Below, in pieces: positions 10,879 through 25,200 of a stretch of DNA of 64,000 nucleotides (positions within the stretch are counted from its first letter, which is position 1; every line of letters starts with the position of its first letter). The DNA is from Bisporella sp. PMI_857 (Eukaryota > Ascomycota > Leotiomycetes > Helotiales > Helotiaceae), in NCBI GenBank assembly GCA_021307315.1, contig JAJSPD010000013.1, forward strand, positions 372,001 to 436,000, written 5' to 3'. The translations under genes were made by a program, and so were the position numbers. Below the pieces are notes generated by a model. It was not told the origin of the DNA. It saw nothing but the letters and a program-made list of their open reading frames with translations, and ran no database searches.

Positions 10879-13800
10879 TGGGCACAAAAATGGACGATGG
10901 CTTAGATGTTGGACCGGTTAAGATGGTCAATAGTCGATTAGACACGTTTGTTGTTGGATTTGAACCCGGCCGTACTCGGCTTATTGATCAGAAGCTGGCC
11001 AGGCGATGTTACGATGGTCTTTTCACAGCCCTGGAGCAGCACACTGGTGGATATAAGTACCTTGGATGCAGCCCTGCGCAGAGGAGGCAGAAGGCGAATG
11101 CAAGTCTTTTCTTCAAGAGCTGTGGTTTTAATGCTGTGGCACTTTCGGCACCCAAACGAATATGTTGCTCCAGAAGCCAAAGCTTACGCTACGGACCAAG
11201 CGGCCTATGGTCACTGCTGCTGATGCTTGCTTTTTCGCAAGGTAGGACGATGGCTGAGAACGAAATACGCAAAGCGATGACAGGACTGCGGGATTGATAA
11301 CCCTCGTCACGAAAATCTCCAGGCTCAAGATCTCTAAGTGAAGTGAAGCCGCTGATGAATGAGCACCGGGTCTTTTTTTTTAGGCGAAGAGTGGTCCGGC
11401 TGGTTAAAAGAGATGTCAGAAGGAAGAGATGCAAAGCACAGCAGGCTGTGCTAGCTTTCTACCCCTATAACGAGATAATGATAGACCTGATTATTCTCCT
11501 TCCTTCTTGCTCCCTGAGGGCTCTTCCCTTGTGCTATGGTGTGGGTGGGGACCGTGCCGGCGCAGACGATGCAATGGGGAATTCGGACCCTTTTTTGGCG
11601 TGCCGGCGTCGATTGGCGCGACCCAGCCAGTTGGCCCCTGGTGATATTCCAGTCTGGGGATCCCTGAAATGTAAGCTTAGCAAGCCAATAGCACTCTTGT
11701 GCGGCGCTTTTCTCAGTTCCCGAGTCACAGGGTCTAGGCACTATCCGCTCTTGCTTCCGTTTGCGACACACCCATGAGACTAGGGGGAAACCGTGTGGCA
11801 AGTATATGCTGAAAAACAACTCGATGCCCACGAACACGCCGTCAAAGTAGCTTGCTAGATAGATGCCGGAGGTCCCGTTCGACGAAGGGGTGGATGGCTG
11901 AGAGAAGTCCCACGACGATGGCAGCTACGTATGTCTGTATCCACTCCGAACGAAACAAAGAATTTGAAGGAGGGGACGGCACGAAGCGGAATGGAGCCTG
12001 TATGATCACATATCGCGACAAATGGAGAAGTTATTTGCCTAGCAAGACATGCATATCCCTTTTGTTCGAATACGTAGACTGGACCGCAGCATATCTTGTT
12101 TTTTCTCCACAATTGAAATGCAATGGTATGCTAGAACCTGTTGGCCGCTCACGCTTCACGCCAGAAGATCGACTTCAATATGGTCTTCTATCTTGTGGAA
12201 AGCCCCTAGCTGTTTCCGAGCATTTTGAACTCAAAACGATATGCAAGTATGCCCAGTTGTCGTTGGTTTAGTCTCTAGTGAGAATCTCTTGACTAACCAG
12301 AAACAATCACAATCACAGGTCTGGGGTATGCGGAACGATTTTTGCGCGGAGAGCGCAGAGGCTATTTACCCTTTTATGCAGCGGCCACAAATTAGCTGCA
12401 TATTTATACACACGATGTGACGAAGGCCAAAATGCACATATTCATATGGACATTTTGTGTTTAGGTACATTTGCACTAGCAGTAGTACTCATTTGCAACG
12501 GAGTCATTACCTGTGACATCATCGAGAGTCTATAAAGAAAGAGATTTTTGGGATCTCTAGACTTCACAAGAATTGGAGACACGGGCGTTCTGCTGCTTCA
12601 CACCCCAGAAGCGACCACATTGAGGGCTAACATTACCAAATGCTTAGGTGGCATATTGCGGCCCGAAGAATGGCACGACCCGAGATGGACGGTTCTTATC
12701 CTGGTTCTTGGGATGTTTGCAAATGCTTCTGTCAGATTTGCTCCTAAAATTAGCCGCTATTAGCGATGAAGAATGTTTCCCATGAAGCCTGAGCTGAAAC
12801 CGTTTCACGTCCCATAATACTGTATCTATTTTTCAGCCTTCTGGGGGCCATTCTGTTATTCTTCGGATGCTTCTCCGTCCTGCTTAACTTCAAGATATTT
12901 TTAATTACGGAATCACCCAAATCAGACGGCGACATATAACGTCAGGCAACCTAAACACCTGCTTTTACAGTGAGAACTATCTACGAGTCGCATTCTGCAT
13001 AAGTATTTACAGTGATAGGCCGTGCCTCTTGACTACCTTTCAAGCTAGGCGCCAAAGTAATGCTTTGCCACTAATCTACATACAGTCAGATTCCATACCT
13101 GAAGGAGGTAATATACTAGTGAATCCTGCATCCTTAACATATCAATTTGCAGCCTATGCTTACTCGCGCATGTATTGAGCAAAGTATCGAGCAAAGTATC
13201 GGAGCTTCGGAAAGCCTTTCGAGGATCGAGAGATTTTGAGTTTGAAGATGGAAATATCCCATATATCTTGATTCCCGTCTCAACGAACCACAGAAGAGGT
13301 CCTTCCTACATGATGGTCCGAGCAGGACGACAAACAATGCCAACGCATCTTGCATTGTCTTCTGCCACCATCGTACGCACCCTCTCACCAATACGAAGTC
13401 AATGGCTGCAAAGAAGTGGCCGTTTGGCATTTCGCTTCATGCACACCGCTGGACCACCTAACCGGATTCGGACGTCTTGTGACCTCAATCTCATGCGTGT
13501 AGCCGCTCTGGTGCTGCACTAGTGATGCATTCCCGCCCGCAAAGAGCGGTGCGGAACGAAGAGGCCCAAGTTTATGCACGCCGGGCCGGCTCATTGTCTG
13601 ATAATCTTGGCATGCAGGACAGGCTACTGCAGAGTACTTAATTTTGATGCGCCAAGTGCCAATAAAATGCACGTCCAGCTCGATTGTTAGCTTGAAATAA
13701 CTGATCCAGTAGCCGTTCAGCTGGACACTCCTATGCTGTCATCCTTGCCCAAATCCCTGGCACTGTCAATCTGGTTTCTGCAAGCTGGTCAGCTCGGGCC

Positions 13801-16800
13801 CGCTCGGCCGCTGCGGCAACCCCCAACGGGTAAATATCTCCATAATGATTGGACTTCTCGCTTGAACATGACGGTGCAGGAACCAGCCCATGATGTGAGT
13901 GCAGGGAAGGGAAGGCGACAAAACGTCCTGCAGCGGGCCGACCAGTCGAAATCGCCATCCCTCGCTTGCTCATACTCCCTGTCTTCACACTTCTGCCCGG
14001 CTAGATAAGGGTTGCGATTATGCACCTCATACTTCTCAACAGACTCTTGTGATAGCATGGCAAAGTATATGAAAGTCAATCGCCAGGAGTTGTGTTGCTG
14101 CGCTATGTCATACAAGCACATACGCATTAGACACCTTTTGAGCTATGAAGTGCGGAGAGACGGAGAAGTGCGGTTAGGTCATAGCCCCTCAGGTCACGCT
14201 TTCCAGTTAGTTAGGCTGGTAATGAGCCATATTCACAGGCGAAAGCTTTGTATATTGGCATATATGTTGGATGTTACTACTCCACCGCTACATCCTCGAA
14301 CCATACGTGGAAGCTGCACACTGGTTGTCGTTTCATGGCTCTCACCTTCGAAGGATCACGACCTAAAAGCCTGAAAAAAGCAGAGGCTGCATATCGACTG
14401 ATCACCTTGTCTGTACGTACCAAAAAAGTAGTCATGCTGACATATGTGGGGAGATATATGTACCACAATCGCAGTCGCTCCTTGCTTTGCGGTTACAGTC
14501 GTGTGATCAGGCTGTAACCAGCTCATCATCCTCAGATAATATCTCGATTAGGCCAGTTCACTAGATGACGGGTCCCACAAACCCCGCAATATTCAAGATG
14601 CAGGCGTTGTTCCACAGCATCCGACCTTCAAGCTCGTGAATCTCATTTCATGTTGTCAGCAATCGGCCACGAAAATCGCCGATGCATCCCAAAGAGCGAA
14701 GGGAAGAAGGTTCTTGGAGACGAGAACAGATCTGGTGCCCTACCCGCTCCCTTCTAAATTAATTCTCGACGGCAGGGGACGGGAAGGAGGGAAAGATTCG
14801 GTTAAGGCTCACTCAGCTTAATGGTTTTATGCTGACGATGATACTAGGATGGATGTTACGATGGTGGCCTACTCGGCGCTTGAGCACCCACCCCATTTCA
14901 GCCTGTGCAAAAATCTGTGGGTGAGATTTTGGTACAACTTACGCCCATTCCTTATCTGTGTCTTTTAACACCATTTGACAGCATGCGCCACTGAGCTTTT
15001 ACTGTAACTTGGCCACTCCTTCACTTTACCATGCCTCTTCCCAGCATAGGAGAATAGCTCAACTTTTGTGTGGCTTGACTTGTGTTCCATTTGGACGAAA
15101 AGATAGAAGTACTGATTTTTTAAGCGCGGATAGCGCCGCCGGTAGGTTTGTGATCATCTGATAACGGTACGATTCATCTATTCTACGGGATGCAACCATG
15201 CTAGCTGTCAGATTGGGACATTCCGTATGCGCCCTGTGGCCCGAAAAATCCCATGCGGAAAAAATATATCGGGACGCCTTTCGGGATCAAGCGAGCTTCG
15301 CCGTCTAAATACAAGGTAGACCGTGGACGGCAGGGGACTATCCGAAATTGTTTTCCTTGTGGATGGGGATAATGGCCGTGTTAAGGCTCGTAACGGGAAG
15401 ATGGAGAACTCCTCAACAAGGCAAGGTGTGGATGGACGGCCTGGGCCTTCAACATCTCCCATATTGCGGCCGTCTTTTTTTTCGTTCAACAATAAGGACG
15501 TGCGCATAAGGAGGGCAAGCGATATGTTGGATTGGTGGAGTCGAAAATGCGATGATGGGGAAGGGTCTAACTAGCGGCACGCGCCGTACGCCAACATCGG
15601 GCAGGTTTTCTTACCAAGATCCTGGAGCTTGGGGGCGGTCCGTGTGTCAGGTTTCAATGCCTTGAACTGCACAAGGTTTTTTTTTTACATCATTTCTCTT
15701 GTGGACGTTATTTTTTATTTTTTTTTGGAGCGTCTCATGGCGATGTCGCGGAAGAGTGGAGTTTTTTGAGGTTGCGTCTGGGAACTTCCAAAAGTTGCCC
15801 GCAGGGACGCTAATCTGGCCAAGCAGGACCGATGGAACGTCTCCTGGATATTCTGTTTCTCGAGCCGAGCAGCTTCAGTTTGAGCTTTCGCCCGTACTTT
15901 TCTGCCTATATTTGCTGATGCGGATGTCGTCCGAGGTATCGAACCGAGCCGCAAAACAGGATTTTCGAATGCAAAAGTTTCCGTCTGGGACAAAGTGTGC
16001 AAGATATTATGTATCAAGGAAGGATATTGCGCCAACCCGATGTGGATTTTTAGATCGGTGCGACATATCACATTCTTGCACGTGAGAAGCACCTCATGAA
16101 ACGGTAAATACGTGATCATGCTGGGCCAAGGAGAGTATTTGGCAGTATGACGATCATCCAAGAAAGATTAACGTTCGAACGTAGTTGTCATCGTAAGCTA
16201 TCTAGAATGTTGACAAGAGCAGTGATAAGTGCAGAGGTTGATAGTTGGCCGTTAAAACTTATCAAGAGACATATCTGTCTCGTGAAATTTCTTAGAACAG
16301 CATAGGAGGGTATACGACTAAGCACTCAGTATCATACTTGAAGTTTGAAGTAGTTGTCTCTACCGGAGCTCCGGGCCTACCTCTTTTGTTGAAATATCAG
16401 TACGAGCGGGATATACGAAGAGACAACGCTCAAAGTACCCGGAATACAGAGAGCCTCCAGTCTCTGACATAACACCCTTCATCCTCTTCCAAAGCCATTC
16501 ACTGCCCTCACCTATCCAGGTTATTCTTTTCATTTCCCTCAATCTCGCCTACAGGTTTGTTGAACATGACGGATCACAAAAATGTCTGGAACTGGCGATC
16601 ATTTGACCTATGACCTGTGACATCTGAGCCACGACAGACGAGAGTAAGCAATTGTAATTAAGACTGCCAGATGCCTCAGGATCCTCAAGACAATTAATAC
16701 TTCGTATGTCCCCGAAAAGCGGGGTGATATTTTGAAATTGCTGCTGCCTATTCCCCAGGGGCTAGAGTTTGGAGCGTGCAAGCTTGTCCAGCATGGGTTC

Positions 16801-17049
16801 TGAAGATGATGACTAAGTCCTTGCCAGATAGGCAGCAGCGACTGGAGAGGGGAAAAAATTTACGACGTTGCTCACGCTATGAAAGACCTTGTTCGTCTTA
16901 ATCTCGTGGAAAGAAATAAGTTATATATCTTATGGAACGAGGCGGATTCCAGTAACTTGACCTGATCATCTTGGCTCAGCTCCATCGACTCGAACAACTT
17001 CAGCTCTTGAGGGAGATATATCTCTCGGATACGCTACTACTGCGCCTAT

Positions 17050-17421
17050 TTCCTCAACGATTAGGCCAAAATTATGCAACGTGGGAACTTCCTCGATATT
17101 GCCGCGATTTAAGAAACGGAGTTGCCGGAAATAATTCTGCGAGGTGTGGTTGCAGTGTCTGCTCCCGTTTTCTCACACTATCGGTGGGCTGTGCGTGTTT
17201 TACAGGATATATTTCCTGTGTGGCTATCCATAATCGAAAGAGCTTGAAGAGGAAACATAGGATCCAATATGGCTTTCCTGATTCCACATGAGCAAGGCGA
17301 TGTCAGTGGGACGGCTTATGCTCGCCTTCCCATCGAGTATGAACGGGCGTATATGGTCTTTGCTGCTACGTTTCGACAGGCGACGTCTCCTGATATGTTT
17401 CCAGCAGCTAGCGAGTGATTC
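17050..17421 (+). pseudogene. Unrecognised coding-like remnant
   Basis: One plus-strand frame gives protein-like sequence interrupted by TAA and TGA: a hydrophobic part including SAPVFSHYRWAVRVLQDIF and, after an in-frame TGA, a part including ARLPIEYERAYMVFAATFRQ that ends at a TGA near 17421. Composition looks like a folded protein rather than random DNA, and both halves share one frame, so a gene damaged by nonsense changes or one with unseen introns is possible. I do not recognise the family. It may also be chance. Confidence 0.2.
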
Positions 17422-20400
17422 ACGAAGATATTGTGAGTGTTAAATCTGCTGTTTATTGTGTAGTGATACGTGAACAGTGAAAGTTCAGTATCGTCTTTGG
17501 GCTTCCAGCTCAGAAGTCCGGGGTCAGCGGGTGGTCTATCCAATGTCTGTACATATATTAGTTTGTGCTGGGAAGCGGATAATTTAACTCTGTTCACGAA
17601 TCTTTCTTACAAGTTATGCTCTTGCTTTCATTCTCCTCCACATTGGCTTGTATGAATCGCTTACGATCCGCTATAATAGGACTACCGGCCACAATACTCA
17701 ACCGCCAGCAGAAAACAGGCTGGCTAACGCGAGCCTGGCTAAAAGCATACGTATCTCCAATGCGAGGCTCCATTCGTATGCCTATAAAGTGTATATTTGT
17801 AAATAGAAATAAGGTACAGCTTTGTCTTTCAATTCAGCTGAAGGATAGACCTAAACACTTTCCAACGCCCACACCTAGAAACTAGAGGGTACAGAGAAGT
17901 CAGAGTAAGCCTCCATTACTGCGTGTCTATGCAACCTGCAATGTCAATAAACTATGCGGAGCTGAATCCACAATATAGGCGGCCGTCATTGACATTCAGG
18001 GCTTCATCCATTCAGAAGGCGCGATTTACGTCATAGAGATTCGCATTCATACTCTCGATAAAACACAATCTCTCGAAATTACAACTGGTAGTCCATAGTT
18101 ACAACCTTACGAAAAGTTTTGCGGCGTCATCAAAGCTGCATGGTGTCTTCAAATCTACAAATTTGTAGAGATTTTAGTTCATCGTTCAAGATAAGCCTGA
18201 AGACTGGGGATATTGAGCCTTCCCACATAGGTGCCTTTTACGGCAGAGCGCTTCCCAACCTAGCGGCTGGTCCCACTGACGACAGAGAGGGGAATTTCTG
18301 CGAATGTTGTTGCTTTTGGAAATGCTAGGGCTTCTTCACCGCATCCGATATTTTAAGAAGTTTTATCTAAATGGGGTCCCTCACCGTATAGCCATATCAA
18401 CTTCTATCTCTGAACTTGCGTAGAGAGTGTCCATTATGCAGGATCTGCTGCCTCTGCCATGGGCCTTGCTCTTCGCTGGGTCGCCACTTCTCTGGTGGTG
18501 CTGGACGACAACTTCCTGTTATGCCTTGTCAGCATATGACAGGTTGTGTCAAGCATCGAGAAGAGAGTAGATTTTCCATAACCAGAGGTCTATGTCCGGG
18601 TAAACGGCCATTATTCAAGGAGTTCTGGGTGAGTGAGTATGTGTCCTACTTCTGCAAGGAAGTTGGACGTAGAAATGATGATTTCGTGGATATCTCCGAC
18701 GGCCGGCTAGAACGGCAATGCGTACTCCAGAATCCAGACAGGGATTCAGCTAAAGCATATGCTGCTCGTACGCGGAGGGAGAACTTGGCAGTGCAGATGC
18801 ACTGGGTAGTTTCAGCGTCGAGGAACAATCAGGCTCCGATTGGGACTTTCGTAGCTACTGCGTCTTCATGGGCATGGACGGGTCCTAGTGGAGAATTGCA
18901 CACTATCGAAGATGTCTAGGCTTGAAGAGGAGGATGCGTATCATTATTGTCGGAATATCTGGTTCGAATATGCGGCACGTGGACCGTTCCGGCGACTATT
19001 GAACGCTGTTTAAGCTTGGAGTATTGGTACTTATTAGGTGCGACATTTTCAAAGGAATGTCGTCTCGAATGACGATGACGATAATCGTGACCTTTATGAT
19101 CGAACATCAATTATTTTGGTGGATTTCTCGGGTAGCACGACTCGCTGTTAGACAAACTTCCACAGATATATTCTAACAGAATCGCACGATCAGATTTGCG
19201 TTCTTCCTCTCATGGGATACCAGAGAGCTCGAGGACGGGCTTCTAATGAACGTGTTGACGGAGGGATCAACAGCTGCAGGAGGAGATCTCTAGGCCCAGG
19301 AGATTTTGCACACAATGCACCTGTTGCAGGTGAAAATCTTATGTAGGTTCACCGCATCAGAGATTCCTTCCATTGCATTTCTTGGTAAAATTATAGGAAG
19401 ACTGTCAATGTACAGCTCTCAGAACAACAAGACACGTATCTGAATCTTTTCCATTGTCAAGTTCATCGTTAATTCCTCAGATATTCTTACTCTAAACACC
19501 GCGGGATCATTCCCTGTTGGAGCGTGTTAGCAATTTACCGTTGAGTATTGTTTGCTTTGTGTTGCCATATCAATCCAGTGATTGACCAGAAATTGACACG
19601 GAAGCTCATTTTGTAAGCCTACGGAAAGAGGGAGCCAACAGAGTGCCATTGGGGTGATAGTAATTATAAAATTACCATTTCGTCGTCTGGAATCTCACTG
19701 TTGTGTCAAGTAATGGAGAATGCGTTGGGCGAGGTAAAGACTTCAGGGTTATCTGCAGTGCTGGTAAACCCCTCATTGAATGAACGAGGGTTCTAACACA
19801 TAAGAGGAAAGCTTAATTGTGTGTATAGAGGCTCGTCATTCAAGGCGCGGGCGTTCTGTTGAGTTCACGGATCATCTAGGCGAAGGCGGCGATGGCTCCT
19901 GGTGGCTAGCAAGGAAATCGGACTTTTAAATGGTCAGACATAACGGGGCAATCGCTGAACCTGGGCACACGGCAGCAATACGCTTTTTCGATCAGATGGT
20001 TGGCTTGTGCCTTACTTCGATTCTGGAAACAATCTTTCCGTCTTATCCAGTGCATCTCTCCGCTCTGCTGCCATGACTTCGACTTTCTTTCGCGCATCAT
20101 AGAATCTTGTAAGCAGCAGTCTGACAAGACTTGTCTATTGTGAAACTCTTTTATTTTTCCCCTCTAGGTGTTGGGAAAGCCCTATGAGACCTAGGTTCTG
20201 GCGGCCAAGATGGCAAGCACTTTCCTAGAGCAGACGCCGCTCGTTTTTTTTTGGTTTGTTTTGAATCTTTGGACGGTTCATCACGACGTTGTCTGGTACT
20301 AAATTGAACAATCTCAATTTAGTTTATATTATCACGAAGGTGGCGGAACAAGCAGGACAATAAGAAGAAGGTCAAGGCCAGGCTGTTTGAGAAAAACTGA

Positions 20401-21339
20401 TAGTGAAGCCTTTGCCGAGACCAGTTCGATATTGCCAAGGATAACTTGTGCGGCCGCATTTTCCCTCTTCGGCGAAAGTTAAGCAACACGCTCACACACA
20501 CTAGATCCACCTACATAGGCGGCGGCCCAAATTGACTTTCGCGGAGCGTCTCTACTTACAGTAGTCTCCATCTTGGGTGCGCTTCGAGAAGACACAGAAA
20601 ATCGTCTTATCAAGAATCCCCCTCAACCCCATTATCCATTTCAAGCAGGAGCAATCAGACTGGGCAGTCTTCGCCTGCATCAGGCTGAGGTTTTTCTCGA
20701 AGGACCAAGAACTTGGCAACGCCCGCCCTCCATAATTCAACAGGATCACCTGAGCGCGGGCAACTCAATTACGTTTGCAGATACGGTGGTTCGTTCCAAG
20801 GGCCGATATCTTCTTCTACGATGCCGGAAACAGAACGATAGTTTGATGGCGGAAAGAGGAGACTTTCAAGCTTTCAACGTTTAACAGTGGCAGAAAAAGT
20901 GGATTCACATGACGGCGGGCTAATCTTGGCACTACATGTCCCGCCATCCTTTCCCGCGACGACGAGCAATTGATCTCTGCGGTGTGGAAGCGCCACGACG
21001 GAATACTCAACCATGTTGCTTGCTTGCTGGCGTGCGTGGCGGTGGTTCCTATATAGGTCGCAACAAACGAATAAGTAGAAACAAGGACGTCTAACCTGGG
21101 CAATATACAGACCTACTGTATGTGTATAGGCTATGATTATCGGCAACTTGGCACCCCTTTGTAAGTCGTCTTACCCGACAATGATCACAACCTTTCTCTC
21201 TGTTATTGCTGCTTTTAACTCCTTCAAAATTAGTGGCTTGCTTGCCAACCTTTGCGCAAGTATATGAAATTCTTGGGACATTCATATCTGGACTCTAATG
21301 ATTGGCTCCGCATGTGCTTTGAGTCCATTATCACTTAAG

Positions 21340-21880
21340 CCAAGCATTGCCCAGATCCAAGCATTGCGGAGAACGCCTTTGACGGCTTCTCGATTATCCA
21401 CCACGGTGCGTATGCTATTGATCTTGCCAAGGCCCTCAATTTCAATTACTCGGGGACTGAATCACCTACCATCAATGTCTGCTAGGGACGCGCTCCGTTG
21501 TTTACAGCAACTTGACGAAGCAGTCGTCCATAACTCGGAGTGGAGGGGATCTGCCCCACAGGATAGTCGTGAATGCGCCGGATCATGGATGACCTCTTGA
21601 TTGCGTATGATCTGCTAATGTTGTGATGAAATGTTTATCCTCAGCACGAGGACTATTACCCTATCATCTATTATCTACGTCTCGGCGAACGTCCAGGCCC
21701 TGTAATACGACAGTGTGGCGGCAATCGTCAATATATCCATGGGTGATGTTTTTGGTTGTACAGACTCCGATGCATCGCGCGAGAATTCGAGGATCAGCCT
21801 TAGCAACACACGAAAACTCTTGGAAGAGTGGCTGTTATCTATCTTGGCACCAAAATCGTGATACACACAAGATCTTGGTA
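21340..21880 (+). pseudogene. Unrecognised coding-like remnant
   Basis: Several plus-strand frames give protein-like runs, for example AFDGFSIIHHGAYAIDLAKA followed by a TAG near 21486, and EDYYPIIYYLRLGERPGPV near 21650-21720. No single frame stays open and no splice model joins them cleanly. They may be pieces of a decayed gene just upstream of the OPT transporter. I do not recognise the family, and the evidence is composition only. Confidence 0.2.
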
Positions 21881-22241
21881 TCTCAATGAAGCAGGTCTCT
21901 CAGGCATTTCCAGCAGGTGTGCCCTCTCCGCAAAAACTCCCAAGACTTTGGGTCATTAGGAGATTATCATGATTCGTTTAAGGTTTTGTTTAGCCAAACT
22001 TAGGACGCTCAAAGATATCCTGGTCATGCTCAAAGTTACCGTCGATATGGAGATGATTTACACATGCACATCGGGAATCCTTGAAATACAACATTCAGGC
22101 ATTGGCATCTTCCTGTATGTGGTACTGGTCGCACAAGGCAAATCACTTTAAAAGTGGCCACCCCCCCAGGGAGCTGAGGCATCGCACATCCATCGAACCT
22201 CTCTGCACGCCGTTGGTCAAAAGACCTCTGCAGCAGAAGCA

Positions 22242-25200
22242 ATGGCAACCGAAATTCGTGGTGATGGAGACATATCTCTTGCTGGTGATGAAAAGCATGT
22301 CCTTGCTTCAGAGAAGCAACTGGTAAGCCTTTGCATATTGATTCTCACCCCATTACTTTAAAACTGACGCTGACACCTCTTCAAAAGGGACCACAAGTAG
22401 AGCTCACAGAGTTTGAGCAAGCTCTTGAATCGTAAGTGCAAACCATATTATTTCCCATACCAACCAATTAATGTGTCGCGATATACAGGGAACTCAATGT
22501 CACCGAAGAGGATCTCGTAGAAGCAAAGGCTATGGCGGAAGCCCTGAGCCTTGAACAAGTTCACAAGGTGACACCCCCTATTAACCGTATTGAACTATGG
22601 CGTTAACATGGAGATAGATGATGAAGAACGTACTCAAGTAAGTACCGAGCCTCGAAGCATTTTCCCCACTTTAGAGCGTCGATAGGTTCTACACTATCGG
22701 ATAAGTGCATCGGTAGAGAAAAGAGCCTTACCGAGGCCCCAATCACAACCACATTACTTGAGATTGGTATTCTAATTCTTGCTCTAGGATCCATGAGCAT
22801 GATGCGAACTTCCCACATAGAGTCTTGATGAAAATTCACGAGTTCCTTGGTGCGTCATGCCTAGCCGTTTGCATACTCCTCTAACAGATCCCAGACAACG
22901 AGGATATTTTCGAGCACCCAGAAAAGCATGAAGAGCTCATTTGGGAGATCAAGCTTGAGGCTGCGCTTATTACTAATAATAGTCCCTACGCTGAAGTTCG
23001 TGCTGTTGTTGATAACAAGGACAACCCCGAAACACCTTGCTCCACAGTTCGAGCTTGGGTTATAGGCGGTTTCTTCTCTATCTTTCTTGCCTTCATCAAC
23101 CAAATGTTTTCGATTCGCCAGCCACCAATTAACATCGACTCAAACGTTGCCCAGCTTCTCGCGTTTCCACTCGGAAAAGCATGGGAGAAGACGATGCCTG
23201 ATTGGCGGTTCAAGCTTTTTGGAACCGAGCATAGCTTGAACCCAGGTCCATTCAACAAGAAGGAACACATGTTGATTGCAATTATGGCCAACACGGCTAA
23301 GAGCCTGCCTTACACTCAGTATGTAATCTGGACTCAGGTGCTCCCTCAATATTTCAACCAGCAATATGCTAGGAGCTTTGGGTACCAAATCCTTATTGCC
23401 CTGTCGACAAATTTCATCGGGTACGGTCTGGCTGGTTTGACTCGCCGGTTCCTCGTGTACCCTTCGTTCTGCGTGTGGCCAGCGTCTCTAGTGACCATTG
23501 CTCTCAACTCAGCCCTGCACAATGACAAGAACCTTTCCGTTCCTGGTCCGTTCAAGAGAATGTTTACCATTTCTCGGTTCAAGTTCTTCTTGTACGCGTT
23601 CGGGGCCATGTTTGTCTATTTTTGGTTCCCGAACTTCATTTTTGAAACCCTCACATACTTCAGCTGGATGACCTGGATATCGCCAAATAACCATAACCTA
23701 GAAGTATTGACGGGCTTCCAGAGAGGACTTGGTGTAAGAGCTCCATTCGTTTGTAATTTTACACGTGGCTGATGATGGGTGCCAGTTGTTTAATCCGTGG
23801 CCCACTTTTGACTGGAACGTTTTGCTATATTCAGGAGTTGATCCTCTGGTAAGGTTCCCCTAGCTCTGCTCCCCATCCAGTGCTGACTATGCTTTTAGAT
23901 GGTGCCCGCCTTCTCCACATTCAACACCGCACTTGGCATGTTCATATTCGGCTTCTTCATTCTTGGGATATACTTCACAAATTCGTGGAACACAGGATAC
24001 ATCCCAGTCAATAGCAATCGCGTGTACGATCACTTTGGAAAGCTCTATAATGTCTCGCGAGCATTAGATGTGAAGGGAATGTATGACCACGAAAAATACA
24101 TGAACTACTCAGCCGCATATCTTGGAGCTGCAAATACGATAGGTAAGCATTTAGATTTCCTCCAAGCCGATTGTTGGAATATGATCGCTGCTGGAATATT
24201 TGGTTTTTTTTGTATTCAACTTTTGCCTTGCTAATTATTCTCTTCAAACTAGTGTATGGCGCATTCTTTGGTGTTTATGCTGCAGCAGTCACTCACGTAG
24301 CTTTGTTCCATCGTTACGAGATCGTCATGGGCTTCAAGAGCTTGTGGAGAATATTGCGTCGCAAGAAGAACACCGAAGCCGAAGACGCTGCCATCGCAGA
24401 AAACGAGTACAAGGATGTTCATAACCGCCTTATGTCATCATATCCCGAAGGTGATGATACCCGAGCTTTGTCTTTGTATGATTTCTGTATTGACTTGTTG
24501 TAGTCTCTGAATGGTGGTACTTTGCCATTCTGATTATTGCTGCTGCTTTTGGCTTCGCAGGTGTCGGTGGTTGGCCAACATACACAACACTTGGTGTTGT
24601 GCCATATGGAGTCTTTTTGGCACTCGTATTCGTCGTGCCTGTTGGTATTATCAAGGCTATGACTGGAATCGAGGTTACTTTGAACGTCTTGGCTGAATTC
24701 ATTGGTGGCATGTGGGTGCAAGGCAACGCACTTGCCATGAATTTCTTCAAATCTTTTGGGTAAGAATTGATCAACACCACCGTCTTAGATCTTGTGAGTT
24801 AACGGCTTTAGATATGTCACCTGTGCGCACGCCGTTCAGTTTGCAAATGACTTGAAGATTGCACACTACCTCAAGGTGAACAACTATGATACCGCTGTTA
24901 CCAAGGCCATGCTAACTGAAAATGAGATTCCACCCCGTCACACTTTTTGTGCCCAGTTGATCGCGACTTTGATCTCAACCATCGTTTGCTGTGGTGTAAT
25001 ACAATATCAGGTAAGTCACTAGCTCAAAATCGATGGTTTCTAATGATTCTGACTGAACATAGATTAACATTGAGAATGTTTGCACACCTGACGCTCCTAT
25101 GCGATTCTATTGCCCCGGCCCAAACACATTTTTTACCGCAGCTGTTTTATGGGGAACGATCGGACCTATCAAGGTGTTTGGACACCAAGGTACGGCTCTT

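Larger units (their letters stand above)
8173..22241. other. 14-kb gene-poor region
   Basis: No intact gene could be supported over about 14 kb. Open frames are short, mostly lack domain motifs, and often begin only at non-ATG codons. The first few hundred bases should be the promoter and 5' UTR of the Zn2Cys6 gene. 10.0-10.4 kb is purine-rich, 10.83-10.88 kb has GATGCGATG-type repeats, and several T8-T10 runs occur. Two fragments around 17.05-17.42 and 21.34-21.88 kb read like decayed coding sequence and are listed separately. I saw no transposase, reverse transcriptase, long terminal repeat or tRNA. Confidence 0.45.

Noticed and set aside
10955..10975. GGTTCAAATCC-like B-box on the minus strand, possible tRNA
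   Set aside because: The flanking bases do not pair into a T-arm and no acceptor or anticodon arm could be folded.
18416..18919. Open frame of 167 codons in the gene-poor region
   Set aside because: Begins at TTG (first ATG near 18519), has no recognisable motif, and other frames over the same DNA look equally protein-like. Not enough to call a gene.
24143..24252. Hydrophobic frame that could be an extra OPT exon
   Set aside because: Splicing from 24142 to 24253 joins NTI to VYGAFF in frame with good GT and AG sites, matching family spacing; reading through shifts the frame.
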